Shown piece after piece: positions 1-7,678 of a stretch of DNA of 30,701 nt. The notes beneath the pieces are model-generated. The model was not told the origin of the DNA. It saw nothing but the letters and a program-made list of their open reading frames with translations, and did no database searches. A program made the translations under genes and the position numbers. The stretch spans positions 1 to 30,701 of the forward strand of contig JAEZJQ010000003.1 of assembly GCA_023436305.1 (NCBI GenBank), written 5' to 3'. Origin of the DNA: Bacillota bacterium. Its GTDB lineage: Bacteria > Bacillota > UBA4882 > UBA8346. The stretch's first letter is position 1. Each line of letters opens with the position of its first letter.

Positions 1-4
1 AGTC

Positions 5-32
5 AAAAAAAAGAGGCATAGCCTCTTTTTTT
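5..32 (-). terminator. Intrinsic terminator, possibly bidirectional
   Basis: A perfect GAGGC-ATA-GCCTC stem is flanked by a run of A on one side and a run of T on the other, so it can work on both strands. On the minus strand it lies about 20 bases past the TAA at 53-55, which I think is the original end of the first gene. Confidence 0.85.
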
Positions 33-102
33 AATTTACTCGATTTTACAGGTTATTCAAATACGATTTCTTTTTCAAGCGGAAGCAACCAAACAGCCGG
101 AC

Positions 103-1056
103 CTAATTCTTCAATATCGAAAACACCGTCTGCAACATGGAATTCCGTTTGCTCTCATCCGGGATGATCAGCGTATTCTTGTCATGATTGGTCATATTAA
201 TCAATTCCTGAATCTGCTTGGCCGCTTCCTTCGGATCATCATTGATCTCAACGGTGGCGCCGGCATCCAGCCAGACTGCCCGGTAATGGGAATGATAGTA
301 TCCCGCGAACATGGGCGAACCGCCTTCGATCAAAAATGAAAAGGAACTACTGGCAGTGGTATAGTAGGGATAAGGATTCACCAGCATTCTGCGGGTAGTT
401 CCCATGATAAACATGGTCGGGGGACCGTTATAGAGTTTGATTTTAATATAATCGGCCAGTTTCGGGTTCTCCATCTTATACATAATCAGATAAATCAAAT
501 TTTCGATAATCTCGGATTGGATAGCGCCTTCCGGACGGCCTTCGGCTCTGGAACGATAATGGGCCACTCCCGGATTGGTCATTATGATATTGATTTTAAC
601 TTTACGCTGTAATGCTTCTTTTATTGCCCGCCAGACTTCGGAGTACTCGTCCTCTTCATCAAAGGCCACCCCGAATAAGCCCTTCAAGGATGAACCCACC
701 ACAAAAAAATGCGAGTTTTCCTCCGCCAAAGACTCCAATATTTTCGAGTTCCCTTCCAACCGGTTCCGGAACACATCGATAATGCCCGCAGTCTGAATTT
801 TGGAGAGCAACATTAACTGGTCAAAGGGCTGATCCGTTAACCGCCGGTATTCCTCGGAGAGAATCGTGACGTTAACCAGTCCCATAAACCCTGCCAAAAA
901 AGCCGCTGAACCCAAACCGGTAAGCAATAAAGCCACCGAACTTTTCAACCCCGGAGCCAACGGGATCACCGCCATAACAACGCCAATCACCATCAATACC
1001 ACATTGGTCGCCGTAGCCCCCGGGAACATCTTCCGAATACCTTTACCCAATTTCAT
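103..1056 (-). CDS. Membrane-anchored PLD-like protein, C-terminus probably frameshifted
   Basis: Unrecognised family; 317 residues from ATG 1056, chosen because GAGGGGG sits 6-7 bases upstream (the frame stays open to 1089 but has no such site there). Two hydrophobic segments (about residues 14-33 and 38-60) are followed by a soluble domain. That domain has a VVGSSLKGLFG strand-loop, a RKVKINIIMTNPG strand, a HYRSRAEGR segment and a late GYYHSHYRAVW segment. The layout resembles degenerate phospholipase-D-like or nucleotide-sensing domains next to paired transmembrane helices, but no clear HxK motif is visible, so catalysis is doubtful. The encoded end (SILKN, stop at 103) looks wrong: the -1/+1 frame continues with ordinary protein sequence to a TAA at 53, just before the terminator. 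Function unknown. Confidence 0.7.
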   Translation of the reverse strand: MKLGKGIRKMFPGATATNVVLMVIGVVMAVIPLAPGLKSSVALLLTGLGSAAFLAGFMGLVNVTILSEEYRRLTDQPFDQLMLLSKIQTAGIIDVFRNRLEGNSKILESLAEENSHFFVVGSSLKGLFGVAFDEEDEYSEVWRAIKEALQRKVKINIIMTNPGVAHYRSRAEGRPEGAIQSEIIENLIYLIMYKMENPKLADYIKIKLYNGPPTMFIMGTTRRMLVNPYPYYTTASSSFSFLIEGGSPMFAGYYHSHYRAVWLDAGATVEINDDPKEAAKQIQELINMTNHDKNTLIIPDESKRNSMLQTVFSILKN

Positions 1057-1227
1057 AATAAACCCCCTCAAGAATGTTTTCCGGATCATTACTCCAAAAC
1101 ATACACCACTTTATAAATGGTTTTCACAATTCTATTCATCGGCATCAACATCCCCACTTTTAACCGCCAATTTCCTGGAAATATGATTTATATCCGCAAG
1201 AACCTAACAAATCCCCACCAAATCAAT

Positions 1228-1262
1228 AAAAAAAAACCCAGACCATCTTTCATCCCGGGGTT
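1228..1262 (-). terminator. Probable intrinsic terminator
   Basis: On the minus strand AACCC and GGGTT arms flank a loop of about 18 bases and are followed by nine T. It lies downstream of the LolA-like gene ending at 1312. The stem is short, but the T run is convincing. Confidence 0.55.
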
Positions 1263-1292
1263 AACATATATTCCCTTCAAACTACAATTACA

Positions 1293-1309
1293 ACCGGCTG
1301 GAAGCCGGT
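1293..1309 (-). terminator. Hairpin directly after a stop codon
   Basis: A perfect 7-bp stem ACCGGCT-GGA-AGCCGGT begins two bases past the stop codon at 1312. No clean T run follows, so it may protect the mRNA 3' end rather than terminate by itself; the T-tailed hairpin at 1228-1262 comes next. Confidence 0.4.
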
Positions 1310-1311
1310 AT

Positions 1312-1902
1312 CTAATTCTTTTTATACAGCAAAAACTTTCGGTACCCGGCCGGCAACTCAAATTGAGCATCACTTAAAGCTTCTTCCTGGATATTTTTAC
1401 ATTCGGTGGCGGCAATCACCCGTTGGTTGGCGGCCAATGTTTCCGTCTTGATAGCGTAATTTAACTTTTGGGAAATCCAAACCACATAAATACCATCCGC
1501 TTTTTTTCGGTAAGTATATTTGACAACTTCACAAGGATACCCGTTAATGGTTTCAGCGCCAAGTACCACTCGCTGAAAATCATCCTTTTGCGGGAGTGAG
1601 GGATCTATGGGGTTCTTAAACTCCATATAGTTATTGCCCGGCATCAAGGTCCACAACACCATTTTATCAAACCGGTAAATAGAAACTAAGGGACCATCGG
1701 CGCCAGACACTTCCTGCCGGATTCGATCCCTTTTCACCCAGATACGGCCCGTTGATGTTTTATCCACATCGCTGGTAACAAAATCGGCTGAAAATTCGCC
1801 ATACTTTATGCTATAAGCATGTACGGTTCCAATGCATAAAAACAAAATGATGATTAAGCTGACGATAATTAAGAGACACATCAGAAGAAACCATTGTTTC
1901 AT
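1312..1902 (-). CDS. Secreted LolA-like / DUF4412-type protein
   Basis: 196 residues with an N-terminal signal or anchor helix (about residues 4-29, ending in VHA-YS). The mature part is beta-rich: YSIKYGEFSADFVT, then RIWVKRDRIRQEVSG, a line giving MVLWTLMPGNNYMEF, and INGYPCEVVKYTYRKKADGIYVVWISQKLNYAIKTE. This order is typical of the lipoprotein-localisation (LolA/LppX) fold and DUF4412 proteins, which carry a hydrophobic ligand or sense the envelope. The start has a textbook AGGAGG site. The CDF gene ends 24 bases upstream, so the two are probably one transcript. The ligand is unknown. Confidence 0.7.
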   Translation of the reverse strand: MKQWFLLMCLLIIVSLIIILFLCIGTVHAYSIKYGEFSADFVTSDVDKTSTGRIWVKRDRIRQEVSGADGPLVSIYRFDKMVLWTLMPGNNYMEFKNPIDPSLPQKDDFQRVVLGAETINGYPCEVVKYTYRKKADGIYVVWISQKLNYAIKTETLAANQRVIAATECKNIQEEALSDAQFELPAGYRKFLLYKKN

Positions 1903-1926
1903 TATGAATCCTCCTTCTATAAAAGG

Positions 1927-3327
1927 TTAACAGTTCATCGGTTCCAAATGAACATGGATATTTTCAATATTGGCAATGTTATTTTTAACCTGGTTGGATA
2001 TTTCCTTGGAAATGATCTCAATCCGGTCCAGTTCATAATCCTCGTTGACCTCACAATGAAGGAACAGCGTAAGTTTTTCGCCGGAACTGTATATCTTGAT
2101 GTCATGACAATTCAGTTGCTCGGAATTATTCAGCAGTGAATCAATCGTATCAATTAATCCCTGACTTTCCGCCGTAATATCCCGGGCCAAAATTTGTTGT
2201 TGCTTCACATGCTCAAAATTGACGCTCACATCTTCCACATCGCTTAAATCTTGCTGAATCAACCTGCCAATGGTATGCGACAGTTCGTGGGATTCACGCA
2301 GATTCATCATTTCCTTGACTTCCAGGTGAATTGCGATATATTTCTTGGCGCACACTTCGTAAATATGGATATTATGAATATTAGCGCAGTTCGGGAAGCG
2401 ATCCACCACTTTCTTGACGACCCGGTAAACCTCCTGATCCTCACCAGCCACCATCACCGGATAGGTACTGATGACGATATCGCTTTCGGGTATCCGGTTT
2501 TGGATCTTATCCCTCACCTCATCCACAATCGAATGAACCACCCGGTGGCTCTCATTGCGGCTAATTCCAATATTCAGGTCGATAAAAAGCTTGGCGCCCG
2601 ACGGCCGTATTCTGACACCCGATACATCCAATACCCCGTTAACGCTATTCACCTCATGCAAGATATCGTTTTCCATTCCCTTGGGCGCGGTGTCCAGTAA
2701 CACATCAATGGTCCGTTTACCGAGCCGGAGACTTACAATAATCACTAATAAGGAAACTCCCAACGCGGCGATGGGATCACCATAATTCAAAAAATGAATA
2801 TTAAAATAATCACCGATTCCCACACAAATCAATCCGGCAATGACTACCGAAGAACTAGCAATATCGCTGCTGAAATGAAGAGCATCGGCTTCCAAGGCCT
2901 GGCTGCCGTATTTTTTCGCCACTCGCTTTAAAGCGCGCGACCGGGAAACATCCACGATGATTGATATTGCCATAATGACGATACCCCAGAAAGTTCCCGT
3001 AACCTCCATCGATTTACCGAAAAAGAGCTTTTGAACCGCCTCATTAATGATCCAAATACATGTAAGAAGCAATAATAATGTTTCAATCAACGCCGAAAAA
3101 CTTTCAATCTTCCCGTGGCCGTAATGATGATCCTTATCCGCCGGTTTATCCGATATCCTGACCGCAAACAAAGTAACCAAGGCAGCGCCCAGATCAAGGG
3201 TTGAATGAGCCGCTTCCGATAAAACCCCCAAGCTTCCGGTAGATATGCCGACGATGATCTTGATTGAAGTTAGAAACACCGCCGCCAGCACCGAGCTCAA
3301 GGCCACTTTTTGCTTTTCGTTACTCAT
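1927..3327 (-). CDS. CDF-family divalent cation exporter with extended cytoplasmic tail
   Basis: 466 residues from ATG 3327, with GGGAGGG upstream; an ORF reaching 3432 has no such site. Six membrane helices occupy about residues 8-205. The metal site motifs are HSTLD (H41, D45) in helix 2 and HFSSD (H151, D155) in helix 5. This His/Asp-His/Asp set is the one seen in Zn2+/Cd2+ exporters, rather than the DxxxD of Mn2+ types. A cytoplasmic dimerisation domain follows (about residues 210-290, with VSGVRIRPSGAKLFIDLNIGI). Unlike ordinary 290-310 residue members, the protein goes on for about 170 residues that look like two further copies of that fold (IHNIHIYEVCAKKYIAIHLEV; HDIKIYSSGEKLTLFLHCEV). 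Export of Zn2+-like metal by proton antiport is inferred. Confidence 0.88.
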   Translation of the reverse strand: MSNEKQKVALSSVLAAVFLTSIKIIVGISTGSLGVLSEAAHSTLDLGAALVTLFAVRISDKPADKDHHYGHGKIESFSALIETLLLLLTCIWIINEAVQKLFFGKSMEVTGTFWGIVIMAISIIVDVSRSRALKRVAKKYGSQALEADALHFSSDIASSSVVIAGLICVGIGDYFNIHFLNYGDPIAALGVSLLVIIVSLRLGKRTIDVLLDTAPKGMENDILHEVNSVNGVLDVSGVRIRPSGAKLFIDLNIGISRNESHRVVHSIVDEVRDKIQNRIPESDIVISTYPVMVAGEDQEVYRVVKKVVDRFPNCANIHNIHIYEVCAKKYIAIHLEVKEMMNLRESHELSHTIGRLIQQDLSDVEDVSVNFEHVKQQQILARDITAESQGLIDTIDSLLNNSEQLNCHDIKIYSSGEKLTLFLHCEVNEDYELDRIEIISKEISNQVKNNIANIENIHVHLEPMNC

Positions 3328-3352
3328 CCAAATCCCTCCCATAATAAATAAA

Positions 3353-3377
3353 CCCGTGGAACAATATGTCCCACGGG
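3353..3377 (-). promoter_or_regulatory. Leader hairpin in front of the CDF gene
   Basis: A 7-bp stem CCCGTGG/CCACGGG with an 11-base loop lies 26 bases upstream of the CDF start. On the minus strand it is followed by TTTATTATTAT, so it could act as a leader attenuator. I do not recognise a known metal riboswitch around it. Confidence 0.35.
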
Positions 3378-3430
3378 CGCCGCATTCGCGTACAAATCCG
3401 CTGCCGAAAAAGGCCCGGCCAATATGTTTC

Positions 3431-3478
3431 ATACTAAATATACATCAAAGTAAAATCCAAAAAAATGAAATTTAGTAT
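3431..3478 (-). promoter_or_regulatory. Inverted repeat in the CDF promoter region
   Basis: Perfect 9-bp arms ATACTAAAT (3431-3439) and ATTTAGTAT (3470-3478) are separated by 30 bases in the A/T-rich region upstream of the CDF gene. Two half-sites about four helical turns apart suggest regulator binding with looping. The regulator is unknown, and -35/-10 boxes cannot be fixed with confidence. The rest of the gap to 3614 is A/T-rich with no gene. Confidence 0.35.
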
Positions 3479-3614
3479 ACAAACATACGGCTTGCTCAGT
3501 AAAGTATAATTTTGATAAAAGTTAATTTAAATATATAATAGAAAGCTCATACTTGTCAAGAGGATATTTAAAGGCATAATAATTCATCAGAAAAATTTGA
3601 AGCGAAACCATGCC

Positions 3615-4055
3615 CTAATGATTTGCGCCGGTGCTCATCCGCCTTGCCAACATGTCGCAGCGATTGTTATAAACATTATCCCGATGCCCGGGTACCTTTA
3701 ACCATTCAATTTGGTGGATTTGATTAAGTTGAACCAAGTTATGCCACAAATCCTGATTTTCCACCGGCTTTTTTTGAGAATTCAGCCAGCCGTTCCGCTG
3801 CCAATTTCTAATCCAGTTCTGGTTGAAAGCATTGATTAAATAAGCGCTGTCGGAATATAGCTTCACTTTGCAGGGAACTTTAAGCGAACTCAAAGCTTCA
3901 ATGGCCGCTCGTAATTCCATACGCTGGTTGGTGGTATTCGGTTCACTGCCGGAGATCTCTTTTTCCGTCCCTTGATAAATCAAAATCGCCCCCCAGCCCC
4001 CCGGACCCGGATTTCCGGAACAGGCGCCGTCGGTGTATATGGATACTTCTTTCAA
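3615..4055 (-). CDS. rnhA: Ribonuclease HI
   Basis: Cuts the RNA strand of RNA-DNA hybrids (primer and R-loop removal). From the TTG at 4055 the protein has 146 residues. The four catalytic acids fall at D9 (YTDGACSGNPGPGG), E47 (QRMEL), D69 (YSDSAY) and D134 (NRCDMLA), and the H of VPGHRDN is present. The TTG start is preferred over the ATG at 4061: AAGGAG lies only one or two bases before that ATG but seven before the TTG, and homologues usually begin at this point. It lies about 85 bases after nfo in the same orientation, probably at the 3' end of the same long transcript. Confidence 0.95.
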   Translation of the reverse strand: MKEVSIYTDGACSGNPGPGGWGAILIYQGTEKEISGSEPNTTNQRMELRAAIEALSSLKVPCKVKLYSDSAYLINAFNQNWIRNWQRNGWLNSQKKPVENQDLWHNLVQLNQIHQIEWLKVPGHRDNVYNNRCDMLARRMSTGANH

Positions 4056-4141
4056 AATCATTCTCCTTATATATCACTTCTATTTGCGGACTAGCCATCC
4101 ATGCCTGCAAGGCACAACCAGGAATAAAAAAATAAAAATAT

Positions 4142-4978
4142 CTATTTTCGAGTTAAATCTCTTAACACTTTTAAGTTCCTCACATCATCTTCGGGAGTTG
4201 CTTGGGGGGTTTCCAGGATGCCGGGTAAACAATTCAACCGGGGGTTGTTGACCAGGGATTCAAAACCGGCCAGTCCAATGGCGCCTTGGCCAATATGTTG
4301 ATGCCGGTCGAGATGAGAACCCAAAGTCCCCATGGCGTCATTCAGATGGAAGATTTTCAAATAGGAAAGCCCCACCCAGCGTTCAAATTCGGCCATGGTC
4401 TGTTCCCAGGCGGCGGTGGAACGCAGATCGTAACCGGCGGCGAAAGCATGACAAGTATCAAAACAAACTCCCACCCGGTCGGGCTCCTTCATTCCTTTCA
4501 AAAGTTGCCCCAGATCTTGAAAATCGGCGGCAATATCGCCCCCTGCCCCGGCTTGATTTTCGAATAACAAAATGGTGGAACCTTTTACCTGCTCCAACGC
4601 CAGATTCACCGCTTGAATGATCCGGGTGATTCCAGGTTCCCGTTCTTTGGATTTCCCGGGATGGAACACGAAAAAGTCGGCGCCCAACCGGTTGGCCCGC
4701 CGGAAATCCTCGCACAGGGCGGTAAATGATTTTTGGTGTATTTCCGGATCGGGGGTGGCCAGATTGGGCAAGTATGATAAATGAACCATTACCGGCCAGA
4801 AGCCATATTGTTCCCGTTCGTTTATAAACCCGGCGACCTCGGTATCTGGTAAAGGGTTCCGGGCCCATCCCCGGGGATTGCCGGCAAAAATCTGAAAACC
4901 GTCGCATCCTAAATTGCGAGCTTGGCTAACTGCTCCTTTGAAACCTTTTCCGATGGATACATGGACTCCAAATTTCAA
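4142..4978 (-). CDS. nfo: Deoxyribonuclease IV (AP endonuclease, Nfo family)
   Basis: Cleaves DNA 5' of abasic sites in base excision repair. 278 residues, the usual size, with every metal-ligand motif of the family in order: MVHLSYLPN, FFVFHPGKS, LLFENQAG, VGVCFDTCHAFAAGYD, FHLNDAMGTLGSHLDRH and GILETPQ. These supply the His, Glu and Asp ligands of the three-zinc centre in a TIM barrel. The start codon is TTG and overlaps the TGA of the MraY-like gene (TTGA), which implies translational coupling. A GGGGGA ribosome site lies inside that upstream gene. Confidence 0.96.
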   Translation of the reverse strand: MKFGVHVSIGKGFKGAVSQARNLGCDGFQIFAGNPRGWARNPLPDTEVAGFINEREQYGFWPVMVHLSYLPNLATPDPEIHQKSFTALCEDFRRANRLGADFFVFHPGKSKEREPGITRIIQAVNLALEQVKGSTILLFENQAGAGGDIAADFQDLGQLLKGMKEPDRVGVCFDTCHAFAAGYDLRSTAAWEQTMAEFERWVGLSYLKIFHLNDAMGTLGSHLDRHQHIGQGAIGLAGFESLVNNPRLNCLPGILETPQATPEDDVRNLKVLRDLTRK

Positions 4979-5871
4979 ATGTCTTTCCCCCGGCCTAATT
5001 CGTCAAAATATCGTAATACCCGAAATTGCTGAATGATTTTGGTAAACGAATACCGCTCGGCAATCAATTGGAAGCCAATCAAGATGATCAACGCCGCTAT
5101 TTTACCGGCGTCACTTAACATCCAGGCCATCATAATCCCTAAAGAGGCCCCTAGTAAATTGGAGCCGCTGTCGCCCAGCATCACTTTCCCCTTCAAGTCA
5201 AAGGGTAAATAGTAAATCATGATGGCCAAAATCGGGATGAATAAACTGATATACGATTCAAAATCCCTGCTGAATAATAAAATCAAAACGAAACCCAACA
5301 GATATACTTTACCCGCCCGTCCCGGCCGTAAATCGAAGATATTTATGGTATTGGCGGTCAAAGCCACCAGTAAAAAGTTAATAATAAATGTCCATACCGG
5401 CCAATTCCCCTTGATAAACTCGGCGGTACCAAAACTGAAAACCAAGGCGATGATGGCCCCAAAAATGGCCTTAAAAGCTCCGGAGGTCAGTTTCTTCTCC
5501 GCAAATAACATTCGGAAATGCCCTCGAAAACCTTTCACTTCATGGACACTTAATTGATCGTCAAAGAAACCCATAAAACCAATGGCGATCAATACGAATA
5601 AAAACAGGAAGGAGTTCTGGGTTGTGAATGTCTTCACTTTAAAAAGGATTCCGATGGCAGTGATTACCGGTATCAATACAATAAACAGCACGCCACCCGA
5701 AACCGGAATTTTTTGGCCCCGATAATTGGGTTTTACAAGCCCCGCTTCGTTAAACAGATTGAGCAGCGAAGGAAAAGTTAATGCCGCCAGCAAATACGAA
5801 ACCACCATAATCAATAAATACCGGCCAAGTAACAACAAAATCGCATTAATGGTATCAAAAGCCTCAGTCAA
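4975..5871 (-). CDS. MraY/WecA-like sugar-1-phosphate transferase (divergent)
   Basis: Polytopic membrane protein (298 residues, about 9-10 hydrophobic segments) of the family that moves a UDP-HexNAc-1-phosphate onto a polyprenyl phosphate. Family marks are GFMGFFDDQ (the Asp-Asp pair), a LTSGAFKAIFGA segment, NTINIFDLRPGRAGK and MLGDSGSNLLGASLG. The usual N-x-x-N-x-x-D-G-L-D-G-L motif is changed to NTINIFDLRPGRAG, so this is a separate subfamily and its sugar and acceptor are uncertain. The start is TTG, with GAGGTGA inside the end of the glycosyltransferase gene 6 bases upstream. It is not the main MraY, which normally sits in the dcw cluster. Likely part of a surface-glycan or cell-wall module with the gene before it. 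Confidence 0.8.
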   Translation of the reverse strand: MTEAFDTINAILLLLGRYLLIMVVSYLLAALTFPSLLNLFNEAGLVKPNYRGQKIPVSGGVLFIVLIPVITAIGILFKVKTFTTQNSFLFLFVLIAIGFMGFFDDQLSVHEVKGFRGHFRMLFAEKKLTSGAFKAIFGAIIALVFSFGTAEFIKGNWPVWTFIINFLLVALTANTINIFDLRPGRAGKVYLLGFVLILLFSRDFESYISLFIPILAIMIYYLPFDLKGKVMLGDSGSNLLGASLGIMMAWMLSDAGKIAALIILIGFQLIAERYSFTKIIQQFRVLRYFDELGRGKDI

Positions 5872-5877
5872 AAAAAG

Positions 5878-6573
5878 TCACCTCTTTATCAAACGTTTGG
5901 CTAATACGATAGCAACATCGAGAAATTGACGCCCCCGGTGTAAAAAACCCGCTAAATCCCGTCCGGTTTCCGCATGAGTCATCTGCACCGGAATCTCCTT
6001 CACCCGGAATCCAAGCCGGAATACATCGATGGTTAGCCCGACTTCCACCCCGAAACCGGATTCAAACAATTTAATCTTATCAATCACTACCCGCCGCATT
6101 ACCCGTTGCCCGGATAGGGGGCTGGCCACTTCCAGTCCGGTGTACCAACGGATCCCTTTCTTAGCCAATGTGGTGACCAGCCCAAAACCACCCCGTTTTT
6201 GAGCCGCTGGAAATCTTCCAATAGTCATATCCGCTTTGTTTTCGAGGATCGGTATTAATAATTTTTCAGCTTCACCCGCCGATTTTCCCAAATCTCCATC
6301 CAAGAGTCCTATAATATCCCCCTTGGCATACTTCAAGCCATGGTTTAAGGCTCCGCCTTTTCCGGAATTCTTGGCCATATCATAAACTTCAACTCCGGTT
6401 TGTCTAGCCAGGGCACTGGTGTCATCCTGGGAACCGTCGTTAACCACAATGATTTGATCGACTTTCCCAATGTTTTTTATGGCTTGAATGGTGGCCTGAA
6501 TATTTTTGGCTTCATTGTAAGCCGGAACTAAGATTGTAACGAATACTCCTTTATCTTCCACCGCTAATCCCAT
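5878..6573 (-). CDS. Family 2 glycosyltransferase
   Basis: 231 residues with a GT-A fold: VTILVPAYNEAKNI at the N-terminus, IIVVNDGSQDDT, a GLLDGDLG metal-binding DxD motif, and GFGVEVGLTIDVFRLGFRVKEIPV near the end. There is no membrane helix, so it is cytosolic or peripheral, using a nucleotide sugar donor. The acceptor is unknown; dolichyl/undecaprenyl-phosphate and glucosyl-phosphoglycerate synthases look similar. The ATG at 6573 has AGAGG directly against it; a GTG at 6561 would have better spacing and may be the true start. The MraY-like gene follows within 6 bases. Confidence 0.82.
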   Translation of the reverse strand: MGLAVEDKGVFVTILVPAYNEAKNIQATIQAIKNIGKVDQIIVVNDGSQDDTSALARQTGVEVYDMAKNSGKGGALNHGLKYAKGDIIGLLDGDLGKSAGEAEKLLIPILENKADMTIGRFPAAQKRGGFGLVTTLAKKGIRWYTGLEVASPLSGQRVMRRVVIDKIKLFESGFGVEVGLTIDVFRLGFRVKEIPVQMTHAETGRDLAGFLHRGRQFLDVAIVLAKRLIKR

Positions 6574-6582
6574 CCTCTAAAA

Positions 6583-6624
6583 AGTTATGAGTTCTAAATT
6601 CTCCGTTGCCAGTTACGAGTTCTT
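6583..6624. repeat. Heptad repeat array, short
   Basis: Six consecutive 7-base units in one phase, including AGTTATG AGTTCTA and, 28 bases later, AGTTACG AGTTCTT. It fills part of the gap between the glycosyltransferase and steB-like genes. It has the same 7-bp period as the larger arrays at 7570, 14278 and 17458. Confidence 0.5.
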
Positions 6625-6663
6625 ATATATACCCGATACGCCGATTTAACCCTATTTTCACCA

Positions 6664-7548
6664 TCAAGGCAGTGAAAAATCCGGCATTAACTTGCGGGCG
6701 GTATCTTTAATGCCGTAAAAGCCCCGTTTTCCAGAGGCTAATAATAATACCACCGATAATTCTCCCGGAGATGTTTCAATATCGTCAACAGTTCCTTGAC
6801 ATCTCATTTGATAAACCCGCATATATGATTGGGTACAAAAACTCGGTTCCACGCCGGCCAGCATCATACCCGGAATTTTACGCGCCGCCTCCAGTAATGG
6901 CTGATCGATTTGCACTTGATGATTGCTTTCCGGAGTCATCCCACCGCCGAAGAAGATAATGGTGTCGATATAGCCGCGATTGTAGTCACCCCATAGTTGG
7001 ACCAATTCTTTATTCTGTAAATATGTCAATTGAAAACTACCCTGGCCTTGGGTGATGATTTGAATCATCCGGGCGGCCACCGCCGGAAATATATCTTTTT
7101 CCTGAAGCATTGTAATATTAAACGCATCCGCCAACTCTGTTTTAAATTGTGGATCACTGGTATTAAATACTTTGGCTATTGTAGTAATCGATGTTACTTC
7201 CGCGCCGGCCTGGCGTAAAAGATTATAGAGTCCTTTTGCATACTTAAAATGAATGGAATCATTCGTCCGGATAATCGCGATTCGTTTTCCCAATAACCGG
7301 TTGGCAATCAGATTGGGAATTATCGCCTTTTGAAACTGACCCGCGATCTCCAATTCACTTTCTTTAGCTTGCAATGCAGTTTGTAAATCAACCCGATTTT
7401 TTTGATACATTTGTTCGAGCCGATTGATCTGCTTCTCCATATGCAGGTTAACATTTCGCCCTAAATTGGCTCCGAGGACTATCCCCAAGCCCAGCGCTAA
7501 AAACACCGCCACTAAAGAGGCGACATGATAACGCATTTCGACAATCAT
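6664..7548 (-). CDS. steB: SteB/MctB-like envelope protein ('copper transporter' family)
   Basis: 294 residues. It opens with MIVEMRYHVASLVAVFLALGLG, the typical RYH-plus-single-helix start of MctB/SteB proteins, then a coiled-coil stretch (about residues 33-75) and an extracytoplasmic alpha/beta domain with IAIIRTNDSI and DTIIFFGGG. The family was named for copper efflux in mycobacteria. In corynebacteria, SteB acts with SteA in cell separation. Here it lies directly after steA, so the division/envelope role fits better than copper. GGGGGG lies 8 bases before the ATG, just after a heptad repeat array. Confidence 0.8.
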   Translation of the reverse strand: MIVEMRYHVASLVAVFLALGLGIVLGANLGRNVNLHMEKQINRLEQMYQKNRVDLQTALQAKESELEIAGQFQKAIIPNLIANRLLGKRIAIIRTNDSIHFKYAKGLYNLLRQAGAEVTSITTIAKVFNTSDPQFKTELADAFNITMLQEKDIFPAVAARMIQIITQGQGSFQLTYLQNKELVQLWGDYNRGYIDTIIFFGGGMTPESNHQVQIDQPLLEAARKIPGMMLAGVEPSFCTQSYMRVYQMRCQGTVDDIETSPGELSVVLLLASGKRGFYGIKDTARKLMPDFSLP

Positions 7549-7569
7549 CTTTTTAACCCCCCTTTTAAA

Positions 7570-7667
7570 AAGGGTAAAGGGTAAAGTTTGAAGTATGAGT
7601 GTGAAATGTGAAAGTTTAAATGTATTACACTTATACTCTTAAAACCCTACGCTCTACACCCTAAATT
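7570..7667. repeat. Heptad repeat array with inverted halves
   Basis: Fourteen 7-base units run in one unbroken phase. The first eight are of AAGGGTA / AAGTTTG / AATGTGA type. The last six are of the complementary type (TACACTT, ATACTCT, CTACACC), so the array folds back on itself as an imperfect hairpin. It occupies most of the gap between the steA and steB genes. Confidence 0.75.
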
Positions 7668-7678
7668 CTAGGCCACAT

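Noticed and set aside
2251..2700. 149-residue plus-strand frame opposite the CDF gene
   Set aside because: Antisense shadow of the CDF coding region, no ribosome site.
3328..3500. NiCo or manganese riboswitch before the CDF gene
   Set aside because: The hairpins present do not carry the conserved joining sequences of either class.
4458..4907. 149-residue minus-strand frame inside nfo
   Set aside because: Out-of-frame shadow; arginine-rich composition typical of a wrong frame, and nfo covers it with all motifs.
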